A stretch of 64,000 nt of DNA. Origin: Hyphomicrobiales bacterium. GTDB lineage: Bacteria; Pseudomonadota; Alphaproteobacteria; Rhizobiales; Beijerinckiaceae. Position 1 is the stretch's first letter, and every line of letters starts with the position of its first letter. The stretch spans positions 62,001 to 126,000 of the forward strand of contig JAIXTM010000001.1 in assembly GCA_027483945.1 (NCBI GenBank). Direction: 5' to 3'. Positions 45,033 to 54,099 of this stretch are shown piece after piece. The notes beneath the pieces are model-generated. The model saw only the letters and a list, made by a program, of their open reading frames with translations. It was not told where the DNA came from and ran no database searches. A program made the position numbers and the translations under genes.

Positions 45033-45236
45033 TCAGCGCTGGTTCGGCAGGAAGAACTTCTTCACGTTCTTCCCATCGCTCTCGAAGAGGATGGTGGTGC
45101 CGCGCTGGTTGCGGATCTGCTTGTTGGTCCGCTTGATCATGCCGTGGCGCTTGCCCGCCTGGGCGGCCACGACCTTGCCGGTGCCAGTGATCTTGAAGCG
45201 CTTCTTCGCGCCCGACTTCGTCTTCAGCTTGGGCAT
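45033..45236 (-). CDS. rpmI: 50S ribosomal protein L35
   Basis: A 67-residue L35: [22 protein letters not shown], then [25 protein letters not shown] 45236 has AAGGAC upstream. It is the first gene of the rpmI-rplT-pheST group; infC, its usual upstream neighbour, is replaced by the divergent gcrA region. Confidence 0.97.
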   Translation of the reverse strand: MPKLKTKSGAKKRFKITGTGKVVAAQAGKRHGMIKRTNKQIRNQRGTTILFESDGKNVKKFFLPNQR

Positions 45237-45710
45237 TTTGCGTCCTTGATCGTTGGAAGTCCGCGTCGGATGGCCAACCCCTAAAGGTCTCGCCCGCCTG
45301 TCCGGACCGATGCTCTTTGAAGGAGCGAAACGAACCGCCACGGCAGCCCTTATCAGCCGGGCGGATCGGTCGAGGCCGGGCTTATGGCAGAACGGCCGCG
45401 TTTTGACAACAGGATCGGGCGGGCCGGGCACCCGTGGCGGCTGCGCTTGTGTTGCAGCCGCGACTCACTCGTCCCACGATCCTGGGGAAAACGGAAAAGC
45501 GCCAGGGATAGGGCCGGGCCGACTCTTGCGGCCGAGTCACGCCATATCGTAGCGTCCCCCTCGTCAGCCACGACATCTCGTGGCTCCCACAGTTCCAGTC
45601 CAGGTCGCGTCGCATCGACGTGCCCGCCTCGGCGGTCGCGGCGCATCCCGGATTCCGCCCGCCGCGCGGGCAGGTACGAGAGCCCGAACGGGCCCGCGAA
45701 GGAGAAGCCG
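45237..45710. promoter_or_regulatory. Divergent control region of rpmI and gcrA with four GANTC sites
   Basis: No gene in these 474 bases. Four CcrM methylation sites GANTC lie at 45462-45466 (GACTC), 45521-45525 (GACTC), 45534-45538 (GAGTC) and 45651-45655 (GATTC), more than expected for such GC-rich DNA. GcrA acts at promoters carrying methylated GANTC, so the group may couple gcrA transcription to replication. The segment nearer rpmI should hold that operon's leader. Confidence 0.6.
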
Positions 45711-46256
45711 ATGATGGACAACACCTGGACGGACGAGCGCGTCGAGCTTCTCAAGAAGCTCTGGGCGGATGGTCTCAGCGCCAGCCAGATCGCGGCCGAG
45801 ATCGGCGGGGTGACCCGCAACGCGGTCATCGGCAAGGTCCATCGCCTCGGCCTCTCGGGCCGCGCCAAGGCCCCGGCGGCCGCCAGCGCCGTCCGCCAGG
45901 CGGCGCCGCGCAAGGCGGCCTCCTCCGGCGGGCACCGCACCGTGCCCCGCAGCCCCGCGCCGAGCCAGGCCCGCCCCGTCATCGAGTTCCCGGTCCAGAC
46001 GGAGATCGCCGACATCGTGAGCGAGGACGTGATCGTCCCGTTCTCCGAGCGCGTGACGATCATGGAGCTGAAGGAGGGGATGTGCCGCTGGCCGATGGGT
46101 GATCCGACCAAAGCCGAGTTCCGCTTCTGCGGCGCCAAATGCGGCATCGGCACGCCCTATTGCACGCACCATGCCCGCATCGCCTACCAGCCCGCCGCGG
46201 ACCGGCGCCGGGAGCGGGACCGGGAGCGCCGGGCGGCCGCCATGGCGCGCCTCTGA
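45711..46256 (+). CDS. gcrA: Cell-cycle regulator GcrA
   Basis: A 181-residue GcrA. The N-terminal DNA-binding domain is diagnostic: WTDERVELLKKLWADGLSASQIAAEIGGVTRNAVIGKVHRLGLSGR. An Ala/Pro linker is followed by the C-terminal sigma-70-binding region with LKEGMCRWPMGDPTKAEFRFCGAKCGIGTPYCTHHARIAYQP. It activates cell-cycle promoters at methylated GANTC. Two adjacent ATGs (45711, 45714) follow AAGGAG; either may be used. Confidence 0.96.
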   Translation: MMDNTWTDERVELLKKLWADGLSASQIAAEIGGVTRNAVIGKVHRLGLSGRAKAPAAASAVRQAAPRKAASSGGHRTVPRSPAPSQARPVIEFPVQTEIADIVSEDVIVPFSERVTIMELKEGMCRWPMGDPTKAEFRFCGAKCGIGTPYCTHHARIAYQPAADRRRERDRERRAAAMARL

Positions 46257-46277
46257 GCGAAGGTTTCGACGATGCGG

Positions 46278-46301
46278 AGCCGGGCCCAGCGCCCGGCTTT
46301 T
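46278..46301 (+). terminator. Rho-independent terminator after gcrA
   Basis: Stem AGCCGGGC (46278-46285) with GCCCGGCT (46291-46298), loop CCAGC, T tract 46298-46301. It separates gcrA from the convergent phoB (stop 46316). Confidence 0.8.
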
Positions 46302-46315
46302 CGTTGAGCGTACCG

Positions 46316-47041
46316 TCAGGCCGCGCCGCGGCCATAGGTCTCGTCGAAGGAATAGCCGGCGCCGCGCACCGTGCGGATCGGGTCGCGGCTCTCCGCCGTA
46401 CCGTTGCCGAGCGCCTTGCGCAGCCGGCCCATATGGACGTCCACCGTGCGCTCGTCGATCTCGCTCTCGCGGCCCCAGATCTGGTCGATGAGCTGGGCGC
46501 GGGTGAAGACGCGGCCCGCCTGCCCCATCAGGTGCTCCAGGAGACGGAATTCGGTGGGGCCGAGCCTCACGTCCTCCTCGCCGCGATGGACGCGCATCGT
46601 CTCCCGGTCGAGGGTGAGGTCGCCGCGCACCAGCCTGCGGGCGCCGCGTGCCGGATCGGACCGGCGCAGCAGCGCGCCGACGCGGGCGACGAGCTCGGGC
46701 ATGGAGAAGGGCTTGACCACGTAATCGTCGGCGCCGACGCCGAGGCCGCGCACCCGTTCATGCTCCTCGCCGCGGGCGGTGAGCATGATGATGGGCAGGC
46801 TCGCCGTGGGCGCGCGCAGCCGCAGCCGCCGGCACAGTTCGAGCCCGGACACGCCGGGCAGCATCCAGTCGAGGACAAGGAGGTCCGGCACTTCGTCGCG
46901 CAGCCGGTCCTCGGCCTCGTCGCCCCGCGCCACGATCTCGGTCTGGTAGCCGGAGGCTTCCAGGTTGTAGCGCAGGAGGAGCGACAGCGCCTCCTCGTCC
47001 TCCACCACCAGGACGCGGGGCTGCGCGGACGGCCGGGCCAT
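46316..47041 (-). CDS. phoB: Phosphate regulon response regulator PhoB
   Basis: A 241-residue OmpR-class regulator. Receiver domain (about 8-122): acidic VEDEEAL, phosphoacceptor Asp in LLVLDWMLPG (near 57), Thr in IMLTARGEE, Lys in VVKPFSM. Winged-helix domain (about 140-235): FRLLEHLMGQAGRVFTRAQLIDQIWGRESEIDERTVDVHMGRLRKAL. It activates genes with Pho boxes when phosphate is scarce, probably including pstS and ugpB here. 2 bases after phoU. Confidence 0.96.
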   Translation of the reverse strand: MARPSAQPRVLVVEDEEALSLLLRYNLEASGYQTEIVARGDEAEDRLRDEVPDLLVLDWMLPGVSGLELCRRLRLRAPTASLPIIMLTARGEEHERVRGLGVGADDYVVKPFSMPELVARVGALLRRSDPARGARRLVRGDLTLDRETMRVHRGEEDVRLGPTEFRLLEHLMGQAGRVFTRAQLIDQIWGRESEIDERTVDVHMGRLRKALGNGTAESRDPIRTVRGAGYSFDETYGRGAA

Positions 47042-47043
47042 GG

Positions 47044-47763
47044 TCAGGACCCGGTCGCCTCGTCGAGCGTGGTGAAGCTCGACGTGTCGTTCTTGGGCCG
47101 CTCGGCGGTGAGCGTGTGGCCGGTGACGAGGTAATGCACGGTCTCGCCGATATTGGTCGTGTGGTCGCCGATCCGCTCCACGTTCTTGGCCGCGAAGAGG
47201 AGATGCGTGCAGAAGGTGATGTTGCGCGGGTCTTCCATCATGTAGGTCAGGAGCTCGCGGAACAGGGCGGTGTAGAGCGCGTCGATCTGCCCGTCGCGCT
47301 TCCAGACGTCCATGGCCCGCTCGTCGTCGCGGGCGGCATAGGCGTCCAGCACGTCGCGGAGCTGGGCCATGACGAGATCGCTCATGTGCTCGACGCCGGT
47401 GACGATCTTCTGCGGGTGGAACTGGCCGGCAATGGCCACCACGCGCTTGGCCACGTTCTTGGCGAGATCGCCGATCCGCTCCAGGTCGCTGGCGATGCGG
47501 ATCGCCGAGACGACATCGCGCAGGTCCACGGCCATGGGCTGGCGGCGGGCGATGGTGAGGATCGCCTTTTCCTCGATCTCGCGCTGGAGCGCGTCGAGCT
47601 TGGGATCCATGGCGATGACGCGGCGGGCGAGCTCGATGTCCCGCGCCGCCAGGGCGCGGGTGGACTCCGTCATCATCTTCTCGGCCAGCCCGCCCATCTC
47701 GGCGATCATGCCGCGCAGCGTCCTCAGGTCGGCGTCGAAGGCCCGGACGATATGGTCTGACAT
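47044..47763 (-). CDS. phoU: Phosphate signalling protein PhoU
   Basis: A 239-residue PhoU of two three-helix bundles, each with metal-binding acidic motifs (ASDLERIGDLAKNVAKR at about 90, AKNVERIGDHTTNIGETV at about 195). It restrains PhoR signalling when Pst is saturated. Lies between pstB and phoB in the operon, as in most proteobacteria. Confidence 0.96.
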   Translation of the reverse strand: MSDHIVRAFDADLRTLRGMIAEMGGLAEKMMTESTRALAARDIELARRVIAMDPKLDALQREIEEKAILTIARRQPMAVDLRDVVSAIRIASDLERIGDLAKNVAKRVVAIAGQFHPQKIVTGVEHMSDLVMAQLRDVLDAYAARDDERAMDVWKRDGQIDALYTALFRELLTYMMEDPRNITFCTHLLFAAKNVERIGDHTTNIGETVHYLVTGHTLTAERPKNDTSSFTTLDEATGS

Positions 47764-47786
47764 CGGTCTGTCTCCCTGGTCCCAGC

Positions 47787-48653
47787 TCAGCCGAACCGGC
47801 CGGTGATGTAGTCCTGCGTGCGCGTGTCGGACGGGGCGGTGAAGATCTGCTCCGTGGCGCCGTATTCGACGAGGTGGCCGAGATGGAAGAAGGCCGTCTG
47901 CTGCGAGACGCGCGCGGCCTGCTGCATCGAATGGGTCACGATGACGATCGTGAAGTTGCGCGCCAGCTCGAAGATGAGCTCCTCGATGCGGGCGGTGGCG
48001 ATGGGATCAAGGGCCGAGCAGGGCTCGTCCATCAGGATCACCTCGGGACCGACCGCGATCGCCCGGGCGATGCACAGGCGCTGCTGCTGGCCACCGGACA
48101 GGCCGGTGCCCGGCTGATCCAGCCGGTCCTTGACCTCATCCCAGAGGCCGGCCTTGCGCAGGCTGGTCTCCACAACCTCGTCCAGCTCCTGCCGGGACGT
48201 CGTGGTGCCGTGGATGCGCGGCCCGTAGGCCACGTTCTCGTAGATCGATTTCGGGAACGGGTTCGGCTTCTGGAACACCATGCCAACCCGAGCCCGCAAG
48301 AGGACGGGATCGAGGCGCCGGTCATAGATGTCCGCGCCGTCGATGCGGATCTCGCCGGCGACCCGGCAGATCGGGATCGTGTCGTTCATGCGGTTGATGC
48401 AGCGCAGGAAGGTGGACTTGCCGCAGCCGGACGGGCCGATGAAGGCCGTGACGGACCGTTCGGGGATGTCGATCGACACGCCGAAGAGGGCCTGCTTCTC
48501 GCCGTAATGGACGGTCACGTCGCGGGCGGTGACCTTTGCTTCGTTCGCGGTGAAGAGACCCGCGGCGGGCGTCAGCGGCATGGTGAGGTCTGCCATCCTG
48601 TTCACGGTCGTCGGTCCCTGATTGTGGAATGTTTCGGGGTGGTCCGTCACCAT
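47787..48653 (-). CDS. pstB: Phosphate ABC transporter ATP-binding protein PstB
   Basis: A 288-residue ATPase. Walker [10 protein letters not shown] near 78, [16 protein letters not shown] typical of PstB, signature [17 protein letters not shown] near 175, Walker [16 protein letters not shown] near 197. Two starts are possible: ATG 48653, 4 bases after pstA with a weak GGTGG upstream, or ATG 48596 giving 269 residues. The longer one is given because of the tight operon spacing. Confidence 0.94.
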   Translation of the reverse strand: MVTDHPETFHNQGPTTVNRMADLTMPLTPAAGLFTANEAKVTARDVTVHYGEKQALFGVSIDIPERSVTAFIGPSGCGKSTFLRCINRMNDTIPICRVAGEIRIDGADIYDRRLDPVLLRARVGMVFQKPNPFPKSIYENVAYGPRIHGTTTSRQELDEVVETSLRKAGLWDEVKDRLDQPGTGLSGGQQQRLCIARAIAVGPEVILMDEPCSALDPIATARIEELIFELARNFTIVIVTHSMQQAARVSQQTAFFHLGHLVEYGATEQIFTAPSDTRTQDYITGRFG

Positions 48654-48657
48654 GGGC

Positions 48658-50415
48658 TCACCACCGGCGCTCGAACTTCCGCCGCAGCACGACCGCGAGG
48701 CCGTTCATGACGAAGAGGAAGACGAGCAGGACGATGATGGCACCGGCCGTCTTGGCCTGGAACGCGGGCTCGGGCAGGTCCGACCAGAGATAGATCTGGA
48801 CGGGAAGCGCGGTCGCCGCCTGGGTGACCGATTGCGGCGTGTCGACGATGAAGGCGACCATGCCGATCAGCAGCAGCGGCGCGGTCTCGCCCAGCGCATG
48901 GGCCATGCCGATGATGGTGCCGGTGAGGATGCCGGGCATCGCCATGGGCAGGACGTGGTGGAACACGGCCTGCTGGTGCGACGCGCCGACGCCGAGCGCC
49001 GCCTCGCGGATCGAGGGCGGGACGGCCTTCAGCGCCGCGCGGCTGGCGATGATGATCGTCGGCAGGACGAGCAGCGCCAGGACGAGGCCGCCGACCAGCG
49101 GAGCGGATCGGGGCAGGCCGAAGAAGTTCAGGAAGACGGCGAGGCCGAGCAGACCGAACACGATGGAGGGCACCGCGGCCAGGTTGTTGATGTTGACCTC
49201 GATCAGGTCCGTGATCCGGTTCTTCGGCGCGAACTCCTCCAGGTAGATCGCGGCGGCGACGCCCGTCGGCAGGCACAGGACCAGCGTGACGAACATGGTC
49301 AGGAGCGAGCCGACCAGGCCGCCGAGCAGGCCGGCGAGCTCGGGCTCGCGGCTGTCGCCCGAGGTGAAGAAGCGCGTGGCGAAATGGCGGGTGACGAGCC
49401 CTTCCGCGCGCATGTCCTCCAGCCAGGCGATGTGCTGGTCGGTGAGCCGGCGGCTGCCCTCGGGCTGGAGCAGCGTGATGGTGCGCCAGGCGCCTTCGGA
49501 CACCGTGCCGGCGGTACCCAAGGGCACCAGGACGCGCCCCTGCGCCTGGGACGGACCGATGGAGGTGAGCTTCACGATGCCGCCATTCACGGCGACGAGC
49601 TCGGACGGGGTGTCGGTACCCAGAACCTCCGGCGCCTCGGGAGCGGCTGCGCGGGCACGCAGGGCGGCGGCCCGGGACCGATCGGCATCGACCCCGGCCT
49701 GGGCGGTGGCGCGGCGGGGATCACCCACAGGCAGCGCCTCGAGCCTCTGGGCGACGCGTCCGGCCGCCGCCTCGATGGCGGCCGCCTCGTCGCGCAGGGC
49801 CTTCTTGATCGTCGCCAGCGTGTCGCGGAAGGCTCCCGGGCTGTCCAGCGTGACGTCGCCGGTCGCGCCGCTGATGGCGAGCGTGCCGCGCCCGGTGCGC
49901 TCCACGCGCCCGGTGAGACGGCCCTTCAGATACATGTCCGCGCTGTCGTCGAGGAGGGCGGACACCGTGACCGGACGGCCGATCAGGCCGGGATCGGCCA
50001 TGATGCGCCGGCGCAGGTCGTCGCCCGCGCCGCCGGACAGGATCTCGAAGAACAGGCGCCGCCGGTCCTGCCGGGACGTGACCTCGGGGAACAGTTCCTG
50101 CAGCGAGGCGCGCAGGGGCGCGGCATAGTCGCCGCCGCGCAGGGCGTCGGCGCCGGTCGTGCCGTCGGTGGAGACCTGGGACAGTTGCGGCGTGACCGTC
50201 AGGGTCACGCGGGACTCGGTGAAGGCCGGCAACCCCTTGATGACGATGTCGCCGACGAGCAGCACGAGGAACAGGCCCGCCACGGCGAGAGCCGCGATGC
50301 CATATGCGCGGAACCGCGCCTCGGCCCGGTAGCGCCGGCGCAGGCGCGCCCGGGACGCGTCCGAGGCCAGGTCGATGGCGCGGACCGCGCCGGGGTCGAG
50401 AGCGGCGTCAGTCAT
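48658..50415 (-). CDS. pstA: Phosphate ABC transporter permease PstA, extended form
   Basis: A 585-residue permease, much longer than E. coli PstA (about 296). One N-terminal helix (about 39-60) leads into an approximately 300-residue domain, probably periplasmic, with an Ala-rich coiled-coil part; the standard permease core begins near 370 ([21 protein letters not shown]) with the EAA loop [18 protein letters not shown] near 480. Extended PstA forms occur in Hyphomicrobiales, but this insert is large. Overlaps pstC by 8 bases. Confidence 0.93.
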   Translation of the reverse strand: MTDAALDPGAVRAIDLASDASRARLRRRYRAEARFRAYGIAALAVAGLFLVLLVGDIVIKGLPAFTESRVTLTVTPQLSQVSTDGTTGADALRGGDYAAPLRASLQELFPEVTSRQDRRRLFFEILSGGAGDDLRRRIMADPGLIGRPVTVSALLDDSADMYLKGRLTGRVERTGRGTLAISGATGDVTLDSPGAFRDTLATIKKALRDEAAAIEAAAGRVAQRLEALPVGDPRRATAQAGVDADRSRAAALRARAAAPEAPEVLGTDTPSELVAVNGGIVKLTSIGPSQAQGRVLVPLGTAGTVSEGAWRTITLLQPEGSRRLTDQHIAWLEDMRAEGLVTRHFATRFFTSGDSREPELAGLLGGLVGSLLTMFVTLVLCLPTGVAAAIYLEEFAPKNRITDLIEVNINNLAAVPSIVFGLLGLAVFLNFFGLPRSAPLVGGLVLALLVLPTIIIASRAALKAVPPSIREAALGVGASHQQAVFHHVLPMAMPGILTGTIIGMAHALGETAPLLLIGMVAFIVDTPQSVTQAATALPVQIYLWSDLPEPAFQAKTAGAIIVLLVFLFVMNGLAVVLRRKFERRW

Positions 50416-51781
50416 ATTGTTCCCGGTACTTGCGGACGATGCGCAGCGCGATGACGTTCAGCGTCAGCGTGAAGAAGAAGAGCACGAAGCCGAGCGCGAA
50501 AGCCGACAGGGTCTTGGCGCTGTCGAATTCCTGGTCGCCGGTCAGCAGCGTCTTGATCTGCACGGTGACGGTGGTCACCGCCTCCAGCGGGTTGAAGGTG
50601 AGGTTGCCGGCGAGCCCCGCGGCCATGACGACGATCATCGTCTCCCCGACGGCCCGGGAGATGGCGAGCATGAAGGCCGAGACGATGCCCGGCAGGGCGG
50701 CAGGCAGGATCACGCGCTTGATCGTCTCCGCCTTGGTGGAGCCCATGGCATAGGAGCCGTCGCGCAGCGATTGCGGCACCGCATTGATGACGTCGTCGGA
50801 GAGGGACGACACGAAGGGGATGATCATCACGCCCATGACGAGGCCGGCCGCCAGGGCACTCTCGGACGCGACCGACAGGCCGAGCGCCTCGCCGGCGCGC
50901 CTGATGAAGGGGGCGACGGTGAGCGCGGCGAAGAAGCCGAAGACCACGGTGGGGATGCCTGCCAACACCTCCAGCAGCGGCTTGGCGAGCGAACGGAAGC
51001 GCGGCGTCGCGTATTCCGACATGTAGATGGCCGAGAACAACCCGATCGGGCCGGCCACCAGCATGGCGATGACCATGATGAGCGAGGTGCCGACGAAGAG
51101 CGGCACCGCACCGAAGGACCCGGAAGCGCCGACCTGGTCGGCGCGGATCGCGGTCTGCGGCGACCATTGGAGGCCGAACAGGAAGTCCCACCACGGATAG
51201 CGCTGGAAGAAGCGCAGGGTCTCGAACAGGACCGAGGAGACGATGCCGAGCGTCGTCAGGACCGCGACCGCCGAGCAGGCGATCAGGACGACGAGCGTGA
51301 ACGTCTCGAACCGGTTACGGGCGCGGAAATCGGCGGAGACACGCGGCAGGCCCCAGGAGAAGGCCGCCAGGGCGGCCAGGATGCCGGCGATGATCAGGAC
51401 GGTCTTCGACGTCGTCTGGGCGGAAAGGTAGGCGCGGCCCGCGGCCTCCACATTGGCGGCAGCCGGCCCGGTCAGGCGCCCCTCCGCCGACAGGACGATC
51501 TCGCGCAGCCGGGCATCCCGCTCCAGGCCCGTCGTGGGGCGGGCGGCCTCGGGAAGCGCCGCGATGGCGGAGCTTTCGACGTAGCGGGGCGCCAGCGGCG
51601 CCCAGGCCGCGATGGCGACCATCATGGGAACGGTGCAGAGGGCTGCGAGGAACAGGCCGTGATAGGCGGGCAGGGAATGGAGACGCAGGCCCGCGGCCTG
51701 CAGACGCCGTCCGCGCGCGGCGCCGACCGTGAAGGCCGCCACCGCGACGATCGCCATCAGAACGAAATAGAGCGCGATCAT
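50408..51781 (-). CDS. pstC: Phosphate ABC transporter permease PstC
   Basis: A 457-residue permease with an extended N-terminus of two extra helices (about 1-22 and 42-62) and a soluble loop before the standard six-helix core. The core contains TSLIMVIAMLVAGPIGLFSAIYMSEYA and the EAA loop SLRDGSYAMGSTKAETIKRVILPAALPGI. Family length in Hyphomicrobiales is about 450-500. Follows pstS in the operon. Confidence 0.94.
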   Translation of the reverse strand: MIALYFVLMAIVAVAAFTVGAARGRRLQAAGLRLHSLPAYHGLFLAALCTVPMMVAIAAWAPLAPRYVESSAIAALPEAARPTTGLERDARLREIVLSAEGRLTGPAAANVEAAGRAYLSAQTTSKTVLIIAGILAALAAFSWGLPRVSADFRARNRFETFTLVVLIACSAVAVLTTLGIVSSVLFETLRFFQRYPWWDFLFGLQWSPQTAIRADQVGASGSFGAVPLFVGTSLIMVIAMLVAGPIGLFSAIYMSEYATPRFRSLAKPLLEVLAGIPTVVFGFFAALTVAPFIRRAGEALGLSVASESALAAGLVMGVMIIPFVSSLSDDVINAVPQSLRDGSYAMGSTKAETIKRVILPAALPGIVSAFMLAISRAVGETMIVVMAAGLAGNLTFNPLEAVTTVTVQIKTLLTGDQEFDSAKTLSAFALGFVLFFFTLTLNVIALRIVRKYREQYD

Positions 51782-51881
51782 GTCCGTCCCGTCGCCTCGC
51801 GCGGCGCCATGAGCCGCCGCCTTGCCGTCAAGAACGGCGCGGACGCCTGGGGCGCCCGCGCCGGTGATCGTGAGCGGCTTA

Positions 51882-52934
51882 TCAGATGCCGGCTTCGGAC
51901 GTCATCGGCTTCATGGCCTGAACGTCGGCGCGCACCTTCGCGAGTTCCTGCGCCGGCAGGGTCACCAGGCCCTTCGGGCCGAGATAGCCGTTCTCGCCCA
52001 GCGCCTTGTCGGAGACGTACTCGGCGATGAACTTGTCGAGGCCGGGCACCACGCCGACATGCTGCTTCTTGAAATAGACATAGAGCGGGCGGGCGACGCT
52101 GTACTGGCCCGAGGCGATGGCATCGAATTCCGGCGCCACGCCCTCGATGGCCGCGCCCTTGATCCGGCCGGCATTCTCCTCGAGGAACGAATAGCCGAAG
52201 ATGCCCACGGCCGCCGGGTTGGCGTCCAGCTTCTGGACGATCAGATTGTCGTTCTCGCCGGCATCGATATAGGCGCCGTCCTCGCGGATCGATTTCCAGG
52301 CGGCGTCGAAAGCCTTGCGGTCGCTCTTCTTGAGCGCGGCCAGCGCGGGGAGCTTCTCGGCGCCCGGCTCCATGACGAGCTCAAGGAAGCTGTCGCGGGT
52401 GCCGGAGGTCGGGGGCGGGCCGAGGACCTCGATCTTCTGGTTCGGCAGCGACGGGTCGATGTCCGACCAGTTGCGGTTCGGGTTCGCAACCAGGTTGCCG
52501 GACGCGTCCGGAAGCTGCTTGGCGAGCGCGCGGAACACCTGCTCCTTGGTGAGCTTGAGATCCGGGCCCTTCTTGGAATTGGCGAGCGTCAGGCCGTCGA
52601 AGCCGACCTTCAGCTCGATAATCTCCTTGACGCCGTTCTTCTGGCAGTCGGCGAACTCGTTCTTGTTGATGCGGCGCGACGCATTGGCCGCATCGGGGAA
52701 ATCGACGCCGACGCCGGCGCAGAACAGCTTGAGGCCGCCGCCGGTGCCGGTGGATTCCACGATCGGCGCGCGGCCGCCGCCGGCGCGGGCGAACTGCTCG
52801 GCCACGGTGGTGGTGAACGGATAGACCGTCGAGGAGCCGACGATGCGGATCTGATCGCGGGCGAAAGCGGGCGCGGAAGCCAGCGAACCGGCAAGGGCCA
52901 GCGCAGCGGCGGTCGCGAGAAGCTTGGTGTTCAT
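51882..52934 (-). CDS. pstS: Periplasmic phosphate-binding protein PstS
   Basis: A 350-residue binding protein. Signal peptide LLATAAALALAGSLASAPAFA; mature start RDQIRIVGSSTVYPFTTTVAEQF and STGTGGGLKLFC form the phosphate-binding loops; GPPPTSGTRDSFLELV is the third. ATG 52934 has GGGAGCG upstream. A perfect Pho box lies 62-79 bases upstream. It starts the pstSCAB-phoU-phoB run. Confidence 0.96.
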   Translation of the reverse strand: MNTKLLATAAALALAGSLASAPAFARDQIRIVGSSTVYPFTTTVAEQFARAGGGRAPIVESTGTGGGLKLFCAGVGVDFPDAANASRRINKNEFADCQKNGVKEIIELKVGFDGLTLANSKKGPDLKLTKEQVFRALAKQLPDASGNLVANPNRNWSDIDPSLPNQKIEVLGPPPTSGTRDSFLELVMEPGAEKLPALAALKKSDRKAFDAAWKSIREDGAYIDAGENDNLIVQKLDANPAAVGIFGYSFLEENAGRIKGAAIEGVAPEFDAIASGQYSVARPLYVYFKKQHVGVVPGLDKFIAEYVSDKALGENGYLGPKGLVTLPAQELAKVRADVQAMKPMTSEAGI

Positions 52935-52995
52935 GGGACGCTCCCAGTTGCAGCTCCCGGTCGATCGGGAGCGCCGCAACCTCTATGGCGGTTGG

Positions 52996-53013
52996 ATGAC
53001 AGCCACATGACAG
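52996..53013 (-). promoter_or_regulatory. Pho box upstream of pstS
   Basis: Minus strand CTGTCATGTGGCTGTCAT: two perfect CTGTCAT repeats with the 11-bp period recognised by PhoB. It lies between phoR and pstS, so pstSCAB-phoU-phoB can be raised independently of phoR. Confidence 0.92.
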
Positions 53014-53034
53014 CGAGCGGGAGCCGCGACCTTT

Positions 53035-54060
53035 TCAGGCCTCGGGCGCCGCCGGCAGGCGCACGCGGAAGGTCGAGCCCTGGCCGACCTCGCTCTCGAT
53101 GGAGAGCCGGCCCCGGTGGCGCTGGAGGATGTGCTTGACGATGGCGAGGCCCAGGCCCGTTCCGGTCCGGCCGCGGCCGTCGCGCGGCTCGGCCCGGTAG
53201 AAGCGCTCGGTCAGGCGCGGAATATGCCGGGGGGCGATGCCCGGCCCGTCATCGGTGACGGCAAGGTCGACGGACCCGGCGCCCCTCGTGACGGCGATGG
53301 CCACGCGCCCGCCGAGGCGACCGTGGCGGATCGCATTCTCGATGAGGTTCTCCAGGAGCCGCACCATCTCGTCGCGGTCGCCCAGGATCAATGCCGGCTC
53401 GGCCCCGAACCGCCGTTCGATCATAGTCGAATGCTCGGCCGCGAGGCCCGAGAGCATGTCGCAGGCTTCGTTCGCGACGGCCACCAGGTCGATCCGGTCG
53501 CTGGGGACGACCGCGCCCTTGCTCTCGATCCGCGACAGGGAGAGGAGATCGTCCACCAGCCGGCGCATGCGCTGGGCCTGCTCGCGCATCATGGCGAGGA
53601 ACGTCGTCTGCGCGGCGGCGTCGTTCCGTGCCGGGCCGAGCAGCGTGTCCACCGCGCCGATGAGGGCCGCGAGCGGCGTCCGCAGTTCGTGGCTGGCATT
53701 GGCGACGAAGTCGACGCGCATCTTCTCGATGCGGCGGGCCTCGCTCACGTCCCGGAACAGGAGCAGCGCCCCGATGTCGCGCAGGGGGGCGATGCGCAGG
53801 AGGAAGACGCGGGCATCCGGGGCATGGCGCACATGTTCCAGCTCGACCGCCTCGCCTCCGGCCAGGACGCCGGCCACGCCCGCCAGCGCATCGGGGTCAC
53901 GCAGCGCCAGCGAGAGCGTCTCCTGCGCCTTCAGGCCGGTGAAAAGCGTCTCGGCCGGGCGGTTATAGGCGGCGATGCCCGCCTCGACGTCCACGACGAT
54001 GGCGGGATCGGACAGGGCGGCCAGCAGGTCCGAGAGCGGCGCGGAGACCGGTTGCGGCAT
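53035..54060 (-). CDS. phoR: Phosphate regulon sensor kinase PhoR, soluble form
   Basis: A 341-residue kinase: a PAS-like domain (about 10-110), HisKA dimerisation with the phosphoacceptor in FVANASHELRTPLAALIG (His near 131), and a HATPase domain (about 225-340; NLIENAIRHG, DDGPGIAPRHIPRLTERFYR, GTGLGLAIVKHIL). Most PhoR proteins have N-terminal membrane helices; none is present, and an in-frame stop (TAG near 54100) lies upstream, so it is not a wrong start. It may sense Pst/PhoU from the cytoplasm. Confidence 0.92.
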   Translation of the reverse strand: MPQPVSAPLSDLLAALSDPAIVVDVEAGIAAYNRPAETLFTGLKAQETLSLALRDPDALAGVAGVLAGGEAVELEHVRHAPDARVFLLRIAPLRDIGALLLFRDVSEARRIEKMRVDFVANASHELRTPLAALIGAVDTLLGPARNDAAAQTTFLAMMREQAQRMRRLVDDLLSLSRIESKGAVVPSDRIDLVAVANEACDMLSGLAAEHSTMIERRFGAEPALILGDRDEMVRLLENLIENAIRHGRLGGRVAIAVTRGAGSVDLAVTDDGPGIAPRHIPRLTERFYRAEPRDGRGRTGTGLGLAIVKHILQRHRGRLSIESEVGQGSTFRVRLPAAPEA

Positions 54061-54099
54061 GGTCGGCGCGGCCCCCTCGTTCCGCTCTTCGTGCCGAGG

